Part shown: piece after piece, positions 61,463-64,000 of the stretch
Numbering within the stretch: position 1 is the stretch's first letter
How the letters are laid out: each line of letters starts with the position of its first letter
NCBI GenBank assembly: GCA_031394355.1
Contig: JANNSU010000020.1
Location: 1-64,000, forward strand
Source: JAEUMY01 sp031394355
Lineage (GTDB): Bacteria > Pseudomonadota > Gammaproteobacteria > Burkholderiales > Usitatibacteraceae
Length of the DNA stretch: 64,000 nucleotides
Direction: 5' to 3'
Notes under the pieces: model-generated
The model's input: the letters and a program-made list of their open reading frames with translations, nothing else
Database searches by the model: none
Told to the model about the DNA's origin: nothing
Program-made: the position numbers and the translations under genes

Positions 61463-61489
61463 AAAAAGCCCCGCGATGCGGGGCTTTTT
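61463..61489 (+). terminator. Rho-independent terminator after the M16 peptidase gene
   Basis: Stem AAAAAGCCCCGC with GCGGGGCTTTTT around a 3-nt loop; the A/T arms make it usable in both directions. Confidence 0.92.
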
Positions 61490-61550
61490 GTTGAACGTCC
61501 GGCTGGCGACACCGTGAATTCACGGGCAGCGAAAACAGTGGCACAGCGCC

Positions 61551-61850
61551 TCAGCGATTGCAGTCGCGCAAGATTTCCTCGAGCTGGATGTGATGCCGAG
61601 TCGACAGATTGCGCATGCTGGCTTCGTAACGGGCGAAATCCGCCACCGCCTTGGCCTGGTCCAGCTTGTCGACCGGCTTGCGGTTGCGATCCGAGATCTG
61701 GGTGGGATTGAGTGGTGCGATCTTGCATTCCGGTGCTTGCGTGCTGGTCTGGGCATCCGGCAGGCTGGCGCAGCCAGCGAATGCTGCAAGCACGGGGGCC
61801 AGCAGCAGAGATTTGATCGAAGCCTTGTGAATCAGGGTGTTGGCGTTCAT
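61551..61850 (-). CDS. Small lipoprotein, unknown function
   Basis: A 99-residue protein. The signal peptide ends in lipobox FAGCA (about 24-28). The mature part is polar and helical (KLDQAKAVADFARYEASMRN) with two further Cys. It converges on the M16 peptidase gene. No family is recognised. Confidence 0.65.
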   Translation of the reverse strand: MNANTLIHKASIKSLLLAPVLAAFAGCASLPDAQTSTQAPECKIAPLNPTQISDRNRKPVDKLDQAKAVADFARYEASMRNLSTRHHIQLEEILRDCNR

Positions 61851-61990
61851 GGACAGTCCTTTCTACAGTGGTCAGCTGTCAGACTTGCAGGCAGCCATTC
61901 TGTTCCCGCACGTCGCAGCGCTCTGATTCTGCGCCGCCTTCTGGCTATTGCAAAGCCCTGCAAAACCCTTGATTGCTAAGTGCTGATTTG

Positions 61991-62021
61991 TTGGACATTT
62001 TTCCCCATTTGCGGTTAGAAT
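61991..62021 (+). promoter_or_regulatory. Candidate promoter of the rpsF operon
   Basis: TTGGACA (61991-61997), 18 bp, TAGAAT (62016-62021). It implies a leader of about 155 nt. Confidence 0.55.
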
Positions 62022-62027
62022 CTTGGC

Positions 62028-62184
62028 CTCGCGTCAACGGATGGCCCGGTAGAAGTTGAATTCCGGTGTCATCCGGCGCTGAAGTACCCCCGGGAAGCCT
62101 GCTTCCCACACCCTTGCCTCACCCGCGTGCGCATGCGGGGAGGCTTTCCGCGGACAAGGTCCGCAAACCCAAAAGGAGAATTGA
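62028..62184 (+). promoter_or_regulatory. Structured 5' leader of the rpsF operon
   Basis: The untranslated leader has several GC hairpins: GGGAAG/CTTCCC (near 62092-62107), a bulged GCCTC.CCCGC / GCGGG.GAGGC stem (about 62116-62145) and GCGGAC/GTCCGC (about 62150-62164). A strong AAAAGGAG site precedes rpsF. Ribosomal proteins S6:S18 repress this operon through a leader RNA in other bacteria; I cannot confirm the specific S6:S18 motif here. Confidence 0.4.
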
Positions 62185-62574
62185 ATGCGCCATTACGAAA
62201 TCGTTTTCATCGTGCATCCCGATCAGAGCGAGCAAGTGCCCGCCATGATCGAGCGATACAAGTCCATGGTGACCCAGGGTGCGGGCAAAATCCACCGCAT
62301 CGAAGACTGGGGCCGCCGCCAGATGGCCTATCCGATCCAGAAAGTGTTCAAGGCGCACTACGTGCTCATGAACATCGAGATCGCCAACGCCACGCTGGAT
62401 GAGCTGGAGCATGCGTTCAAATTCAATGACGCCGTGCTGCGCCACCTGACCGTGCTGATGGACAAGGCCGTGACGACCCCTTCCCCGATGATGAAGGAAG
62501 AGAAGTCCAGGTCTGTCGACACCAAACCTGAAGACAAGGATGTCAAGGAAGCCAAGGCGCCTGTAGCGGCTTGA
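62185..62574 (+). CDS. rpsF: 30S ribosomal protein S6
   Basis: A 129-residue protein beginning MRHYEIVFIVHPDQSEQVPA, with the S6 fold through RRQMAYPIQKVFKAHYVLMN. A 35-residue acidic/Lys C-terminal tail follows. It binds S18 on the 30S platform. First gene of the operon. Confidence 0.97.
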   Translation: MRHYEIVFIVHPDQSEQVPAMIERYKSMVTQGAGKIHRIEDWGRRQMAYPIQKVFKAHYVLMNIEIANATLDELEHAFKFNDAVLRHLTVLMDKAVTTPSPMMKEEKSRSVDTKPEDKDVKEAKAPVAA

Positions 62575-62613
62575 TATCGAAACTACCTGACGCGGTCCCT
62601 TGGCATTGAACCT

Positions 62614-62913
62614 TTGAATCGGAACCAGTTCGTGATCGATGGTGAAATCATCACCTCGGACACGTTGCGCCACACCCCTGGCGGCATCCCGGCCCTTTCC
62701 ATCACGTTGCGGCATGAGTCGCAGCAGGAGGAAGCAGGCAAGGCTACCGCCACGCAGTTCGACATTCCGGCTTTGGCCTACGGTATCGTGGCCATGGAAC
62801 TGTCGGAAGTGCATGCCGGGGACAGGGTGACGATCAAGGGATTCATGAATCGCAAAAATCGTTTCAGTGATGCGCCGATACTGCACGTCACCGAATTCAA
62901 AACTTTGAATTGA
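62614..62913 (+). CDS. priB: Primosomal replication protein N
   Basis: A 99-residue single-strand DNA-binding OB-fold protein of the replication-restart primosome. It starts at TTG (62614) with no better in-frame codon. LRHTPGGIPALSITLRHES and VTIKGFMNRKNRFSDAPILH match PriB. Located between rpsF and rpsR as in other betaproteobacteria. Confidence 0.92.
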   Translation: MNRNQFVIDGEIITSDTLRHTPGGIPALSITLRHESQQEEAGKATATQFDIPALAYGIVAMELSEVHAGDRVTIKGFMNRKNRFSDAPILHVTEFKTLN

Positions 62914-62926
62914 AAAGAGGTCAACC

Positions 62927-63223
62927 ATGCCACGTCCCGGCCCCCGCCGCGGTTTCAAGAAGGATGACAAGAAGAACCCGCGCAACCCGAATCGCGGATT
63001 GTTCCGTCGCAAGAAGTTCTGCCGTTTCACCGCCGAGAAAATCGCGCAGGTGGATTACAAGGACATCGAGATCCTGAAGGATTTCGTGAACGAGAACGGC
63101 AAGATCATTCCCGCCCGCATCACGGGCACCAAGGCCCGTTATCAGCGCCAGCTGGGTGTTGCGATCAAGCGCGCCCGTTTCCTGGCCCTGTTGCACTACA
63201 CCGACCTGCACGGCCGCGTGTAA
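62927..63223 (+). CDS. rpsR: 30S ribosomal protein S18
   Basis: A 98-residue protein, longer than E. coli S18 (75) through a basic N-terminal extension (PRPGPRRGFKKDDKKNPRNP). The core KFCRFTAEKIAQVDYKDIEI and ITGTKARYQRQLGVAIKRAR is intact. Confidence 0.97.
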   Translation: MPRPGPRRGFKKDDKKNPRNPNRGLFRRKKFCRFTAEKIAQVDYKDIEILKDFVNENGKIIPARITGTKARYQRQLGVAIKRARFLALLHYTDLHGRV

Positions 63224-63238
63224 GCAAGGAGAGAGAAC

Positions 63239-63691
63239 ATGCAAATCATTCTGATGGAAAAAGTATTGAACCTGGGTCAACTGGGTGATGTGGTGAAGGT
63301 GAAGCAGGGCTATGCCCGCAACTTCCTCATCCCGCAAGGCAAGGCCAAGCGGGCCACGGACGCCAACATCAAGGAATTCGAAGGCCGTCGTGCCGAGCTG
63401 GAGAAGGTCGCCGGCGACAAGCTGGCTGCTGCTCAGGCCCGTGCCGAGAAGCTGGAAGGCATGATGGTCCAGATTCCCGCCAAGGCCGGTGTGGATGGTC
63501 GACTGTTCGGTTCCGTCACCAACTCCGACGTGGCCGAGGCGCTCACCAAGCAGGGCATCGAAGTCAAGAAATTCGAGGTGCAACTGCCCAATGGACCGAT
63601 GAAGCATGTCGGCGATTTCCCGATCACGTTGCACCTGCATACCGATGTCAATGCCAACGTCACGATTTCCGTGCTTGGCGAAGCAGCATAA
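63239..63691 (+). CDS. rplI: 50S ribosomal protein L9
   Basis: A 150-residue two-domain protein. The N-terminal domain (MQIILMEKVLNLGQLGDVVK, GYARNFLIPQGKA) connects by a long helix to the C-terminal domain ending VTISVLGEAA. AAGGAGAGA precedes the start. Last gene of the operon. Confidence 0.97.
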   Translation: MQIILMEKVLNLGQLGDVVKVKQGYARNFLIPQGKAKRATDANIKEFEGRRAELEKVAGDKLAAAQARAEKLEGMMVQIPAKAGVDGRLFGSVTNSDVAEALTKQGIEVKKFEVQLPNGPMKHVGDFPITLHLHTDVNANVTISVLGEAA

Positions 63692-63740
63692 AAGAGACAG
63701 CATTGAAGCAACTGCAGAAATAGTTTCAGCAGTCTGCAAA

Positions 63741-63771
63741 CAAAGGGCCGCGAAAGCGGCCCTTTGTTTTT
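63741..63771 (+). terminator. Rho-independent terminator of the rpsF-rplI operon
   Basis: Stem CAAAGGGCCGC with GCGGCCCTTTG, GAAA tetraloop, then TTTTT. Confidence 0.94.
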
Positions 63772-63782
63772 GCATGGCTTTC

Positions 63783-63794
63783 GCGAATATTCGC
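63783..63794. repeat. Iterated palindrome, copy 18 (downstream of rplI)
   Basis: GCGAATATTCGC, C/A flanked, 12 bp after the operon terminator; 119 bp from copy 19. Confidence 0.9.
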
Positions 63795-63901
63795 ACACGC
63801 CATACCCGACTTGTCCACAGAGTTATTCCGTTGTGCCGCGCGGGATGCGAGCGCAGAATCGCGCACTTCCTGTGACCAAAGCGCGGGTCAACAGGACGCA
63901 C

Positions 63902-63913
63902 GCGAATATTCGC
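63902..63913. repeat. Iterated palindrome, copy 19 (downstream of rplI)
   Basis: GCGAATATTCGC, C/A flanked. The 300-bp gene-free end of the window holds this, copy 18 and a C/G-rich stretch. Confidence 0.9.
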
Positions 63914-63939
63914 AAGGTTGTGAGATTCTTTCCAAACCT

Positions 63940-64000
63940 GCACCCCCACCCCGACCCTTCCCCTCAGGGGGAGGGGGAGAAGCCCCAACCCCGAACCCCG
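63940..64000. repeat. C-rich/G-rich intergenic repeat-like sequence
   Basis: A CACCCCCACCCCGACCC-type run followed by a CCCTTCCCCT / AGGGGGAGGG hairpin, truncated by the window end. Similar CCCC-rich hairpin repeats occur between genes in many proteobacteria. Confidence 0.4.

Noticed and set aside
1164..63913. Palindrome as a Neisseria-type DNA uptake sequence
   Set aside because: Known DUS and USS elements are non-palindromic and differ in sequence. The idea is kept only as a weak possibility.
62921..63988. A 355-codon minus-strand frame opposite rpsR and rplI
   Set aside because: It is antisense to two certain ribosomal genes and has no recognisable domain. Long antisense frames are common in GC-rich DNA.

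Overview
The window comes from a chromosome of a Gram-negative betaproteobacterium with high-GC DNA. The evidence is gene order: ndk-rlmN-pilW-rodZ-ispG-hisS-yfgM-bamB-der-hfq-hflX-hflK-hflC-hisZ-purA-(tRNA-Leu)-rnr-rlmB, glnE next to a long YhdP/TIGR02099 gene, nitrilase and tldD, and a PriB-containing rpsF-priB-rpsR-rplI operon. I cannot name the genus from sequence alone. I see no prophage, insertion sequence or CRISPR array.

Layout: 1-1.1 kb is a small accessory patch (membrane protein, ankyrin-repeat protein) whose borders carry inverted GTTAGCC-type boxes resembling integron cassette ends. 1.5-8.4 kb holds a Crp-type regulator, an MscS-type channel and a TetR-adaptor-RND efflux locus. 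8.5-15.2 kb is envelope and small membrane proteins, then waaF, a zinc-finger protein and ilvE on the minus strand. 15.4-28.6 kb has a membrane adenylate cyclase, glnE, yhdP, a nitrilase-family hydrolase, tldD, two oxidoreductases and a secreted MsrB. 28.6-30.9 kb is an aromatic amino acid locus: a leader peptide with seven consecutive Tyr/Phe/Trp codons, an attenuator, then two unlike DAHP-synthase-family genes. 30.9-33.8 kb has a BtuF-like protein, an ECF sigma/anti-sigma pair and a cobalamin adenosyltransferase. 33.8-58.5 kb is the housekeeping backbone (fatty acid, tRNA, ribosome, isoprenoid and outer-membrane assembly, protease control, purine synthesis, RNA decay). 58.6-63.7 kb has an M16 peptidase and the rpsF operon.

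The strongest unexplained signal is a 12-bp palindrome, GCGAATATTCGC (usually TGCGAATATTCGCA). I read 19 exact copies by eye, where chance predicts far fewer than one. Eight lie between genes. Eleven lie inside unrelated genes in all three reading frames, so proteins repeatedly contain ANIR, RIFA or EYS at these points. It behaves like a highly iterated palindrome (compare cyanobacterial HIP1), not a mobile repeat. Other points of interest are the three-aromatic attenuator, a DAHP-synthase homologue with an Asn where the metal-binding Cys normally lies, and a tRNA-Leu-derived inverted repeat beside the tRNA-Leu gene.
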